Of a stretch of 64,000 bases of DNA, positions 11,541 through 24,020 are shown in pieces. The stretch spans positions 2,418,001 through 2,482,000 of the forward strand of contig CANUEZ040000206.1 of the NCBI GenBank assembly GCA_948099385.1. Direction: 5' to 3'. Under the pieces are notes generated by a model. It was not told where the DNA came from, searched no databases, and worked only from the letters and a program-made list of their open reading frames with translations. Source of the DNA: Fasciola hepatica. Taxonomy: Eukaryota > Platyhelminthes > Trematoda > Plagiorchiida > Fasciolidae. A program made the position numbers and the translations under genes. Within the stretch, counting starts at the first letter, position 1. Each line of letters begins with the position of its first letter.

Positions 11541-14500
11541 TGATAGCCATCCCGGATAGCCTTGTGTTGTTAAGTTGTTCGATTCACAATGGTTCACCGG
11601 TTGTTGGAGTGCCCGTGGGGGCTAGGTCGATGTGCACCGCTGATGAGTCGAGTCCCTTAGAGGATGAAACAGCTGTACAGTGCTTCGATGGATTTCAATG
11701 CTCAGTTGAGCGTTCAAGCTGCATGATCAATCATATTATACAAATCTAATCTAATCTGATCTAATCTCGTACTACTAATCAATTGCATGCATAGTAAGGA
11801 AGCTGTGTAGGTTGTTCATTTGGGAATGCGTTGGTTGTACTTAGGCCCCTACAGAGAAGTCATCCATCATAGGAGTCGATCGGTGTGCGCGAAGCTGGTT
11901 CTTACCATTCAAATTTGAAGCGAGTTTGGGAAGGGTGCTATATCATGTAGTGTAGATGTTGAACAAAGCGTTGATAGCCATCCCGGATAGCCTTGTGTTG
12001 TTCAGTTGTTCGATTCACAAGGGTTCACCGGTTGTTGGAGTGCCCGTGGGGGCTCGGTCGATGTGCACTGCTGATGAGTCGAGTCTCTTAGATGATGAAA
12101 CAGCTGTACAGTGCTTCCATGGATTTCAATGCTCAGTTGAGCGTTCAAGCTGCATGATCAATCATATTATACAAATCTAATCTAGTCTGATCTAATCTCG
12201 TACTACTAATCAATTGCATGCATAGTAAGGAAGCTGTGTAGGTTGTTCATTTGGGAATGCGTTGGTTGTACTTAGGCCCCTACAGAGAAGTCATCCATCA
12301 TAGGAGTCGATCGGTGTGCGCGAAGCTGGTTCTTACCAATCAAATTTGAAGCGAGTTTGGGAAGGGTGCTATATCATGTAGTGTATATGTGGAACAAAGC
12401 GTTGATAGCCATCCCGGATAGCCTTGTGTTGTTAAGTTGTTCGATTCACAATGGTTCACCGGTTGTTGGAGTGCCCGTGGGGGCTAGGTCGATGTGCACC
12501 GCTGATGAGTCGAGTCCCTTAGAGGATGAAACAGCTGTACAGTGCTTCCATGGATTTCAATGCTCAGTTGAGCGTTCAAGCTGCATGATCAATCATATTA
12601 TACAAATCTAATCTGATCTGATCTAATCTCGTACTCCTACTATTCAATTGCATGCATAGTAAGGAAGCTGTGTAGGTTGTTCATTTTGGAATGCGTTGGT
12701 TGTACTTAGGCCCCTACAGAGAAAACATCCATGAAAGGAGTTGATCGGTGTGCGCGAAGCTGGTTCTTACCATTCAAATTTGAAGCGAGTTTGGGAACGG
12801 TGCTATATCATGTAGTGTAGATGTTGAACAAAGCGTTGATAGCCATCCCGGATAGCCTTGTGTTGTTAAGTTGTTCGATTCACAATGGTTCACCGGTTGT
12901 TGGAGTGCCCGTGGGGGCTAGGTCGATGTGCACTGCTGATGAGTCGAGTCCCTTAGCGGATGAAACAGCTGTACAGTGCTTCCATGGATTTCAATGCTCA
13001 GTTGAGCGTTCAAGCTGCATGATCAATCATGTTATACAAATCTAATCTAATCTGATCTAATCTCGTACTGCTAATCAATTGCATGCATAGTAAGGAAGCT
13101 GTGTAGGTTGTTCATTTGTGAATGCGTTGGTTGTACTTAGGCCCCTACAGAGAAAACATCCATGAAAGGAGTTGATCGGTGTGCGCGAAGCTGGTTCTTT
13201 CCATTCAAATTTGAAGCGAGTTTGGGAAGGGTGCTATATGATGTAGTGTAGATGTTGAACAAAGCGTTGATAGCCATCCCGGATAGCCTTGTGTTGTTCA
13301 GTTGTTCGATTCACAATGGTTCACCGGTTGTTGGAGTGCCTGTTGGGGCTCGGTCGATGTGCACTGCTGATGAGTCGAGTCCTTTAGAGGATGAAACAGC
13401 TGTACAGTGCTTCCATGGATTTCAATGCTCAGTTTAGCGTTCAAGTTGCATGATCAATCATATTATACAAATCTAATCTAATCTAATCTAATCTAATCTC
13501 GTACTACTAATCAATTGCATGCATAGTAAGGAAGCTGTGTAGGTTGTTCATTTGGGAATGCGTTGGTTGTACTTGGGCCCCTACAGAGAAGTCATCCATC
13601 ATAGGAGTCGATCGGTGTGCGCGAAGCTGGTTTCTACCATTCAAATTTAAAGCGAGTTTGGGAAGGGTGCTATATCATGTAGTGTAGATGTTGAACAAAG
13701 CGTTGATAGCCATCCCGGATAGCCTTGTGTTGTTAAGTTGTTCGATTCACAATGGTTCACCGGTTGTTGGAGTGCCCGTGGGGGCTAGGTCGATGTGCAC
13801 CGCTGATGAGTCGAGTCCCTTAGAGGATGAAACAGCTGTACAGTGCTTCGATGGATTTCAATGCTCAGTTGAGCGTTCAAGCTGCATGATCAATCATATT
13901 ATACAAATCTAATCTAATCTGATCTAATCTCGTACTACTAATCAATTGCATGCATAGTAAGGAAGCTGTGTAGGTTGTTCATTTGGGAATGCGTTGGTTG
14001 TACTTAGGCCCCTACAGAGAAGTCATCCATCATAGGAGTCGATCGGTGTGCGCGAAGCTGGTTCTTACCATTCAAATTTGAAGCGAGTTTGGGAAGGGTG
14101 CTATATCATGTAGTGTAGATGTTGAACAAAGCGTTGATAGCCATCCCGGATAGCCTTGTGTTGTTCAGTTGTTCGATTCACAAGGGTTCACCGGTTGTTG
14201 GAGTGCCCGTGGGGGCTCGGTCGATGTGCACTGCTGATGAGTCGAGTCTCTTAGATGATGAAACAGCTGTACAGTGCTTCCATGGATTTCAATGCTCAGT
14301 TGAGCGTTCAAGCTGCATGATCAATCATATTATACAAATCTAATCTAGTCTGATCTAATCTCGTACTACTAATCAATTGCATGCATAGTAAGGAAGCTGT
14401 GTAGGTTGTTCATTTGGGAATGCGTTGGTTGTACTTAGGCCCCTACAGAGAAGTCATCCATCATAGGAGTCGATCGGTGTGCGCGAAGCTGGTTCTTACC

Positions 14501-15950
14501 AATCAAATTTGAAGCGAGTTTGGGAAGGGTGCTATATCATGTAGTGTATATGTGGAACAAAGCGTTGATAGCCATCCCGGATAGCCTTGTGTTGTTAAGT
14601 TGTTCGATTCACAATGGTTCACCGGTTGTTGGAGTGCCCGTGGGGGCTAGGTCGATGTGCACCGCTGATGAGTCGAGTCCCTTAGAGGATGAAACAGCTG
14701 TACAGTGCTTCCATGGATTTCAATGCTCAGTTGAGCGTTCAAGCTGCATGATCAATCATATTATACAAATCTAATCTGATCTGATCTAATCTCGTACTCC
14801 TACTATTCAATTGCATGCATAGTAAGGAAGCTGTGTAGGTTGTTCATTTTGGAATGCGTTGGTTGTACTTAGGCCCCTACAGAGAAAACGTCCATGAAAG
14901 GAGTTGATCGGTGTGCGCGAAGCTGGTTCTTACCATTCAAATTTGAAGCGAGTTTGGGAACGGTGCTATATCATGTAGTGTAGATGTTGAACAAAGCGTT
15001 GATAGCCATCCCGGATAGCCTTGTGTTGTTAAGTTGTTCGATTCACAATGGTTCACCGGTTGTTGGAGTGCCCGTGGGGGCTAGGTCGATGTGCACTGCT
15101 GATGAGTCGAGTCCCTTAGCGGATGAAACAGCTGTACAGTGCTTCCATGGATTTCAATGCTCAGTTGAGCGTTCAAGCTGCATGATCAATCATGTTATAC
15201 AAATCTAATCTAATCTGATCTAATCTCGTACTGCTAATCAATTGCATGCATAGTAAGGAAGCTGTGTAGGTTGTTCATTTGTGAATGCGTTGGTTGTACT
15301 TAGGCCCCTACAGAGAAAACATCCATGAAAGGAGTTGATCGGTGTGCGCGAAGCTGGTTCTTTCCATTCAAATTTGAAGCGAGTTTGGGAAGGGTGCTAT
15401 ATGATGTAGTGTAGATGTTGAACAAAGCGTTGATAGCCATCCCGGATAGCCTTGTGTTGTTCAGTTGTTCGATTCACAATGGTTCACCGGTTGTTGGAGT
15501 GCCTGTTGGGGCTCGGTCGATGTGCACTGCTGATGAGTCGAGTCCTTTAGAGGATGAAACAGCTGTACAGTGCTTCCATGGATTTCAATGCTCAGTTTAG
15601 CGTTCAAGTTGCATGATCAATCATATTATACAAATCTAATCTAATCTAATCTAATCTAATCTCGTACTACTAATCAATTGCATGCATAGTAAGGAAGCTG
15701 TGTAGGTTGTTCATTTGGGAATGCGTTGGTTGTACTTGGGCCCCTACAGAGAAGTCATCCATCATAGGAGTCGATCGGTGTGCGCGAAGCTGGTTTCTAC
15801 CATTCAAATTTAAAGCGAGTTTGGGAAGGGTGCTATATCATGTAGTGTAGATGTTGAACAAAGCGTTGATAGCCATCCCGGATAGCCTTGTGTTGTTAAG
15901 TTGTTCGATTCACAATGGTTCACCGGTTGTTGGAGTGCCCGTGGGGGCTC
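11541..15950 (+). repeat. Tandem duplication of five A monomers (2,163 bp)
   Basis: Positions 11,541-13,703 and 13,704-15,866 are nearly identical at an offset of exactly 2,163 bp (431+431+434+431+436); similarity continues to about 13,787/15,950, which is the ambiguity zone of the exchange. Shared private variants include CACAAGGGTTC (monomers 11956/14119), the 3-bp insertion giving CTCCTACTATTC (12387/14550), CCTTAGCGGATG (12821/14984), the TAG-broken frame (13252/15415) and TTTCTACC with AAATTTAAAGCG (before 13688/15851). One difference I saw is A at 12,727 against G at 14,890. This is the clearest recent amplification in array A. Confidence 0.93.
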
Positions 15951-17399
15951 GGTCGATGTGCACTGCTGATGAGTCGAGTCCCTTAGAGGATGAAACAGCT
16001 GTACAGTGCTTCGATGGATTTCAATGCTCAGTTGAGCGTTCAAGCTGCATGATCAATCAGATTATACAAATCTTATCTAATCTGATCTAATCTCGTACTA
16101 CTAATCAATTGCATGCATAGTAAGGAAGCTGTGTAGGTTGTTCATTTGGGAATGCGTTGGATGTACTTAGGCCCCTACAGAGAAGTCATCCATGAAAGGA
16201 GTCGATCGGTGTGCGCGAAGCTGGTTCTTACCATTCAAATTTGAAGCGAGTTTGGGAACGGTGCTATATCATGTAGTGTAGATGTTGAACAAAGCGTTGA
16301 TAGCCATCCCGGATAGCCTTGTGTTGTTAAGTTGTTCGATTCAGAATGGTTCACCGGTTGTTGGAGTGCCCGTGGGGGCTAGGTCGATGTGCACTGCTGA
16401 TGAGTCGAGTCCCTTAGAGGATGAAACAGCTGTACAGTGCTTCCATGGATTTCAATGCTCAGTTGAGCGTTCAAGCTGCATGATCAATCATATTATACAA
16501 ATCTAATCTAATCTGATCTAATCTCGTACTGCTAATCAATTGCATGCATAGTAAGGAAGCTGTGTAGGTTGTTCATTTGTGAATGCGTTGGTTGTTCTTA
16601 GGCCCCTACAGAGAAAACATCCATGAAAGGAGTTGATCGGTGTGCGCGAAGCTGGTTCTTTCCATTCAAATTTGAAGCGAGTTTGGGAAGGGTGCTATAT
16701 CATGTAGTGTAGATGTTGAACAAAGCGTTGATAGCCATCCCGGATAGCCTTGTGTTGTTCAGTTGTTCGATTCACAATGGTTCACCGGTTGTTGGAATGC
16801 CTGTTGGGGCTCGGTCGATGTGCACTGCTGATGAGTCGAGTCCCTTAGAGGATGAAACAGCTGTACAGTGCTTCCATGGATTTCAATGCTCAGTTGAGCG
16901 TTCAAGCTGCATGATCAATCAGATTATACAAATCTTATCTAATCTGATCTAATCTCGTACTACTAATCAATTGCATGCATAGTAAGGAAGCTGTGTAGGT
17001 TGTTCATTTGGGAATGCGTTGGTTGTACTCAGGCCCCTACAGAGAAGTCATCCATCATAGGAGTCGATCGGTGTGTGCGAAGCTGGTTCTTACCATTCAA
17101 ATTTGAAGCGAGTTTGGGAAGGGTGCTATATCATGTAGTGTAGATGTTGAACAAAGCGTTGATAGCCATCCCGGATAGCCTTGTGTTGTTCAGTTGTTCG
17201 ATTCACAATGGTTCACCGGTTGTTGGAGTGCCCGTGGGGGCTAAGTCGATGTGCACCGCTGATGAGTCGAGTCCCTTAGAGGATGAAACAGCTGTACAGT
17301 GCTTCCATGGATTTCAATGCTCAGTTGAGCGTTCAAGCTGCATGATCAATCATATTATACAAATCTAATCTAATCTGATATAATCTCGTACTACTAATC

Positions 17400-17830
17400 A
17401 ATTGCATGCATAGTAAGGAAGCTCTGTAGGTTGTTCTTTTGTGAATGAGTTGGTTGTACTTAGGCCACTACAGAGAAATCATCCATCATAGGAGTGGATC
17501 GGCGTGCGCGAAGCTGGTTCTTACCATGCAAATTTGAAGCCAGTTTGGGAAGGGTGCTATATCATGTAGTGTAGATGTTGAACAAAGCGTTGATAGCCAT
17601 CCCGGATAGCCTTGTGTTGTTAAGTTGTTCGATTCACAATGGTTCACCGGTTGTTGGAGTGCCCGTGTGTTTGTCGGTCGATGTGCACTGCTGATGAGTC
17701 GAGTCCCCTAGAGGATGAAACAGCTGTACAGTGCTTCCATGGATTTCAATGCTCAGTTGAGCGTTCAAGCTGCATGATCAATCATATTATACAAATCTAA
17801 TCTAATCTGATCTAATCTCGTACTACTAAT
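17400..17830 (+). repeat. Divergent A monomer
   Basis: The monomer around anchor 17575 has more private changes than its neighbours: GCTCTGTAGG, TTCTTTTGTGAATGAGTTGG, GGCCACTACAGAGAAATC, ATCGGCGTGCG, CCATGCAAATTTGAAGCC, and GTGTGTTTGTCGG in place of GTGGGGGCTCGG, which adds one base and shifts the short frame. It may be an older copy that escaped local homogenisation. Confidence 0.75.
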
Positions 17831-18006
17831 CAATTGCATGCATAGTAAGGAAGCTGTGTAGGTTGTTCATTTGGGAATGCGATGGTTGTACTTAGGCCCC
17901 TACAGAGAAGTCATCCATCATAGGAGTCGATCGGTGTGCGCGAAGCTGGTTCTTACCATTCAAATTTGAAGCGAGTTTGGGAAGGGTGCTATATCATGTA
18001 GTGTAG

Positions 18007-19730
18007 ATGTTGAACAAAGCGTTGATAGCCATCCCGGATAGCCTTGTGTTGTTAAGTTGTTCGATTCACAATGGTTCACCGGTTGTTGGAGTGCCCGTGG
18101 GGGCTAGGTCGATGTGCACCGCTGATGAGTCGAGTCCCTTAGAGGATGAAACAGCTGTACAGTGCTTCCATGGATTTCAATGCTCAGTTGAGCGTTCAAG
18201 CTGCATGATCAATCAGATTATACAAATCTAATCTAATCTAATCTAATCGCGTACTACTAATCAATTGCATGCATAGTAAGGAAGCTGTGTAGGTTGTTCA
18301 TTTGGGAATGCGTTGGTTGTACTTAGGCCCCTAAAGAGAAAACATCCATGAAAGGAGTCGATCGGTGTGCGCGAAGCTGGTTCTTTCCATTCAAATTTGA
18401 AGCGAGTTTGGGAACGGTGCTATATGATGTAGTGTATATGTGGAACAAAGCGTTGATAGCCATCCCGGATAGCCTTGTGTTGTTAAGTTGTTCGATTCAC
18501 AATGGTTCACCGGTTGTTGGAGTGCCTGTTGGGGCTCGGTCGATGTGCACTGCTGATGAGTCGAGTCCTTTAGAGGATGAAACAGCTGTACAGTGCTTCC
18601 ATGGATTTCAATGCTCAGTTGAGCGTTCAAGCTGCATGATCAATCATATTATACAAATCTAATCAAATCTGATCTAATCTCGTACTACTAATCAATTGCA
18701 TGCATAGTAAGGAAGCTGTGTAGGTTGTTCATTTGGGAATGCGTTGGTTGTACTTAGGCCCCTACAGAGAAGTCATCCATCATAGAAGTCGATCGGTGTG
18801 CGCGAAGCTGGTTTTTACCATTCAAATTTGAAGCGAGTTTGGGAAGGGTGCTATATCATGTAGTGTAGATGTTGAACAAAGCGTTGATAGCCATCCCGGA
18901 TAGCCTTGTGTTGTTAAGTTGTTCGATTCACAATGGTTCACCGGTTGTTGGAGTGCCCGTGGGGGCTAGGTCGATGTGCACTGCTGATGAGTCGAGTCCC
19001 TTAGAGGATGAAACAGCTGTACAGTGCTTCCATGGATTTCAATGCTCAGTTGAGCGTTCAAGCTGCATGATCAATCATATTATACAAATCTAATCTAATC
19101 TGATCTAATCTCGTACTATTAAACAATTGCATGCATAGTAAGCAAGCTGTGTAGGTTGTTCATTTGGGAATGCGTTGGTTGTACTTAGGCCCCTAAAGAG
19201 AAAACATCCATGAAAGGAGTCGATCGGTGTGCGCGAAGCTGGTTCTTTCCATTCAAATTTGAAGCGAGTTTGGGAACGGTGCTATATGATGTAGTGTATA
19301 TGTGGAACAAAGCGTTGATAGCCATCCCGGATAGCCTTGTGTTGTTAAGTTGTTCGATTCACAATGGTTCACCGGTTGTTGGAGTGCCCGTGGGGGCTAG
19401 GTCGATGTGCACCGCTGATGAGTCGAGTCCCTTAGAGGATGAAACAGCTGTACAGTGCTTCGATGGATTTCAATGCTCAGTTGAGCGTTCAAGCTGCATG
19501 ATCAATCATATTATACAAATCTAATCAAATCTGATCTAATCTCGTACTACTAATCAATTGCATGCATAGTAAGGAAGCTGTGTAGGTTGTTCATTTTGGA
19601 ATGCGTTGGTTGTACTTAGGCCCCTACAGAGAAGTCATCCATCATAGGAGTCGATCGGTGTGCGCGAAGCTGGTTCTTACCATTCAAATTTGAAGCGAGT
19701 TTGGGAAGGGTGCTATATCATGTAGTGTAG
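18007..19730 (+). repeat. Dimer-like pair repeat in array A (862 bp)
   Basis: Monomers at 18438 and 19300 share a leading stretch (CCCCTAAAGAGAAAACATCC, TTCTTTCC, GATGTAGTGTATATGTGG), and those at 18007, 18869 and 19731 are alike, giving an 862-bp (2 x 431) rhythm. The two dimer copies then differ: the monomer at 18438 has GCCTGTTGGGGCTCGG while 19300 has GCCCGTGGGGGCTAGG and the CTTCGATGG variant seen at 11525 and 13688, so at least one further exchange has occurred. Confidence 0.7.
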
Positions 19731-22272
19731 ATGTTGAACAAAGCGTTGATAGCCATCCCGGATAGCCTTGTGTTGTTAAGTTGTTCGATTCACAATGGTT
19801 CACCGGTTGTTGGAGTGCCCGTGGGGGCTAGGTCGATGTGCACTGCTGATGAGTCGAGTCCCTTAGAGGATGAAACAGCTGTACAGTGCTTCCATGGATT
19901 TCAATGCTCAGTTGAGCGTTCAAGCTGCATGATCAATCATATTATACAAATCTAATCTAATCTGATCTAATCTCGTACTACTAATCAATTGCATGCATAG
20001 TAGGGAAGCTGTGTAGGTTGTTCATTTGGGAATGCGTTGGTTGTACTTAGGCCCCTACAGAGAAGTCATCCATCATAGGAGTCGATCGGTGTGCGCGAAG
20101 CTGTTTGTTACCATTCAAATTTAGAACGAATTTGGGAAGGATGCTATATGATGTAGTGTATATGTTGAACAAAGCGTTGATAGCCATCCCGGATAGCCTT
20201 GTGTTGTTCAGTTGTTCGATTCACAATGGTTCACCGGTTGTTGGAATGCCTGTTGGGGCTCGGTCGATGTGCACCGCTGATGAGTCGAGTCCCTTAGAGG
20301 ATGAAACAGCTGTACAGTGCTTCCATGGATTTCAATGCTCAGTTGAGCGTTCAAGCTGCATGATCAATCATATTATACAAATCTAATCTAGTCTGATCTA
20401 ATCTCGTACTATTAAACAATTGCATGCATAGTAAGGAAGCTGTGTAGGTTGTTCATTTAGGAATGCGTTGGTTGTACTTAGGCCCCTGCAGAGACGTCAT
20501 CCATCATAGGAGTGGATCGGTGTGCGCGAAGCTGGTTGTTACCATTCAAATTTGAAGCGAGTTTGGGAAGGGTGCTATATCATGTAGTGTAGATGTTGAA
20601 CAAAGCGTTGATAGCCATCCCGGATAGCCTTGTGTTGTTAATTTGTTTGATTCACAATGGTTCACCGGTTGTTGGAGTGCCCGTGGGGGCTCGGTCGATG
20701 TGCACCGCTGATGAGTCGAGTCCCTTAGAGGATGAAACAGCTGTACAGTGCTTCCATGGATTTCAATGCTCAGTTGAGCGTTCAAGCTGCATGATCAATC
20801 ATATTATACAAATCTAATCTAATCTAAACTAATCTCGTACTACTAATCAATTGCATGCATAGTAAGGAAGCTGTGTAGGTTGTTCATTTAGGAATGCGTT
20901 GGTTGTACTTAGGCCCCTGCAGAGACGTCATCCATCATAGGAGTGGATCGGTGTGCGCGAAGCTGGTTCTTACCATTCAAATTTGAAGCGAGTTTGGGAA
21001 GGGTGCTATATCATGTAGTGTATATGTGGAAGAAATCGTTGATAGCCATCCCGGATAGCCTTGTGTTGTTAAGTTGTTCGATTCACAATGGTTCACCGGT
21101 TGTTGGAGTGCCCGTGGGGGCTCGGTCGATGTGCACTGCTGATGAGTCGAGTCCCTTAGAGGATGAAACAGCTGTACAGTGATTCCATGGATTTCAATGC
21201 TCAGTTGAGCGTTCAAGCTGCATGATCAATCATATTATACAAATCTAATCTAATCTGATCTAATCTCGTACTACTAATCAATTGCATGCATAGTAAGGAA
21301 GCTGTGTAGGTTGTTCATTTGGGAATGCGTTGGTTGTACTTAGGCCACCACAGAGAATTCATCCATCATAGGAGTGGATCGGTGTGCGCGAAGCTGGTTC
21401 TTACCATTCAAATTTGAAGCGAGTTTGGGAAGGGTGCTATATGATGTAGTGTAGATGTTGAACAAAGCGTTGATAGCCATCCCGGATAGCCTTGTTTTGG
21501 TAAGTTGTTCGATTCACAATGGTTCACCGGTTGTTGGAGTGCCCGTGGGGGCTCGGTCGATGTGCACTGCTGATGAGTCGAGTCCCTTAGAGGATGAAAC
21601 AGCTGTACAGTGCTTCCATGGATTTCAATGCTCAGTTGAGCGTTCAAACTGCATGATCAATCATATTATAAAAACACATACTAGTCTGATCTAATCTCGT
21701 ACTACTAATCAATTGCATGCATAGTAAGGAAGCTGTGTAGGTTGTTCATTTGGGAACGCGTTGGTTGTACTTAGGCCCCTACAGAGAAGTCATCAATGAA
21801 AGGAGTGGATCGATGTGCGCGAAGCTGGTTCTTACCATTCAAATTTGAAGCGAGTTTGGGAAGGGTGCTATATCATGTAGTGTAGATGTTGAACAAAGCG
21901 TTGATAGCCATCCCGGATAGCCTTGTGTTGGTAAGTTGTTCGATTCACAATGGTTCACCGGTTGTTGGAGTGCCCGTGGAGGCTCGGTCGATGTGCACTG
22001 CTGATGAGTCGAGTCCGATTACGGATGAAACAGCTGTACAGTGCTTCCATGGATTTCAATGCTCAGTTGAGCGTTCAAGCTGCATGATCAATCATATTTT
22101 ACAAATCTAATCTAATCTAATCTAATCTAATCTAATCTCGTACTACTATTCGATTGCATGCATAGTAAGGAAGCTGTGTAGGTTGTTCATTTGGGAATGC
22201 GTTGGTTGTACTTAGGCCCCTACAGAGAAGTCATCCATGAAAGGAGTCGATCGGTGTGCGCGAAGCTGGTTG

Positions 22273-24020
22273 TTACCATTCAAATTTAGAGCGAGTTTGG
22301 GTAGGGTGCTATATCACGTAGTGTAGATGTTGAACAAAGCGTTGATAGCCATCCCGGATAGCCTTGTGTTGTTAAGTTGTTCGATTCACAATGGTTCACC
22401 GGTTGTTGGAGTGCTCGTGGGGGCTCGGTCGATGTGCACTGCTGATGAGTCGAGTCCCTTAGAGGATGAAACAGCTGTACAGTGCTTCCATGGATTTCAA
22501 TGCTCAGTTGAGCGTTCAAGCTGCATGATCAATCATATTTTACAAATCTAATCTAATCTAATCTAATCTAATCTCGTACTACTATTCAATTGCATGCATA
22601 GTAAGGAAGCTGTGTAGGTTGTTCATTTGGGAATGCGTTGGTTGTACTTAGGCCCCTACAGAGAAGTCATCCATCATAGGAGTGGATCGGTGTGCGCGAA
22701 GCTGGTTCTTACCATTCAAATTTAAAGCGAGTTTGGGAAGGGTGCTATATCATGTAGTGTAGATGTTGAACAAAGCGTTGATAGCCATCCCGGATAGCCT
22801 TGTTTTGTTAAGTTGTTCGATTCACAATGGTTCACCGCATGTTGGAGTACCCGTGGGGGCTAGGTCGATGTGCACCGCTGATGAGTCGAGTCCCTTAGAG
22901 GATGAAACAGCTGTACAGTGCTTCCATGGATTTCAATGCTCAGTTGAGCGTTCAAGCTGCATGATCAATCATATTATACAAATCTAATCTAATCTAATCT
23001 AATCTCGTACTACTAATCAATTGCATGCATAGTAAGGAAGCTGTGTAGGTTGTTCATTTGGGAATGCGTTGGTTGTACTTAGGCCCCTACAGAGAAGTCA
23101 TCCATCATAGGAATCGATCGGTGTGCGCGAAGCTGGTTCTTACCATTCAAATTTAGAGCGAGTTTGGGTAGGGTGCTATATCACGTAGTGTAGATGTTGA
23201 ACAAAGCGTTGATAGCCATCCCGGATAGCCTTGTGTTGTTAAGTTGTTCGATTCACAATGGTTCACCGGTTGTTGGAGTGCTCGTGGGGGCTCGGTCGAT
23301 GTGCACTGCTGATGAGTCGAGTCCCTTAGAGGATGAAACAGCTGTACAGTGCTTCCATGGATTTCAATGCTCAGTTGAGCGTTCAAGCTGCATGATCAAT
23401 CATATTTTACAAATCTAATCTAATCTAATCTAATCTAATCTCGTACTACTATTCAATTGCATGCATAGTAAGGAAGCTGTGTAGGTTGTTCATTTGGGAA
23501 TGCGTTGGTTGTACTTAGGCCCCTACAGAGAAGTCATCCATCATAGGAGTGGATCGGTGTGCGCGAAGCTGGTTCTTACCATTCAAATTTAAAGCGAGTT
23601 TGGGAAGGGTGCTATATCATGTAGTGTAGATGTTGAACAAAGCGTTGATAGCCATCCCGGATAGCCTTGTTTTGTTAAGTTGTTCGATTCACAATGGTTC
23701 ACCGCATGTTGGAGTACCCGTGGGGGCTAGGTCGATGTGCACCGCTGATGAGTCGAGTCCCTTAGAGGATGAAACAGCTGTACAGTGCTTCCATGGATTT
23801 CAATGCTCAGTTGAGCGTTCAAGCTGCATGATCAATCATATTATACAAATCTAATCTAATCTAATCTAATCTCGTACTACTAATCAATTGCATGCATAGT
23901 AAGGAAGCTGTGTAGGTTGTTCATTTGGGAATGCGTTGGTTGTACTTAGGTCCCTACAGAGAAGTCATCCATCATAGGAATCGATCGGTGTGCGCGAAGC
24001 TGGTTCTTACCATTCAAATT
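22273..24020 (+). repeat. Tandem duplication of two A monomers (867 bp)
   Basis: Positions from 22,273 and from 23,140 match at an offset of 867 bp (436+431). Shared private variants are GGGTAGGGTGCTATATCACG, GTGCTCGTGGGGG (22327/23194) and TTCACCGCATGTTGGAGTAC (22763/23630). I saw one difference inside (C at 23,084, T at 23,951); the copies separate near 23,153/24,020 where AAATTTAGAGCG becomes AAATTTGAAGCG. Confidence 0.9.
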
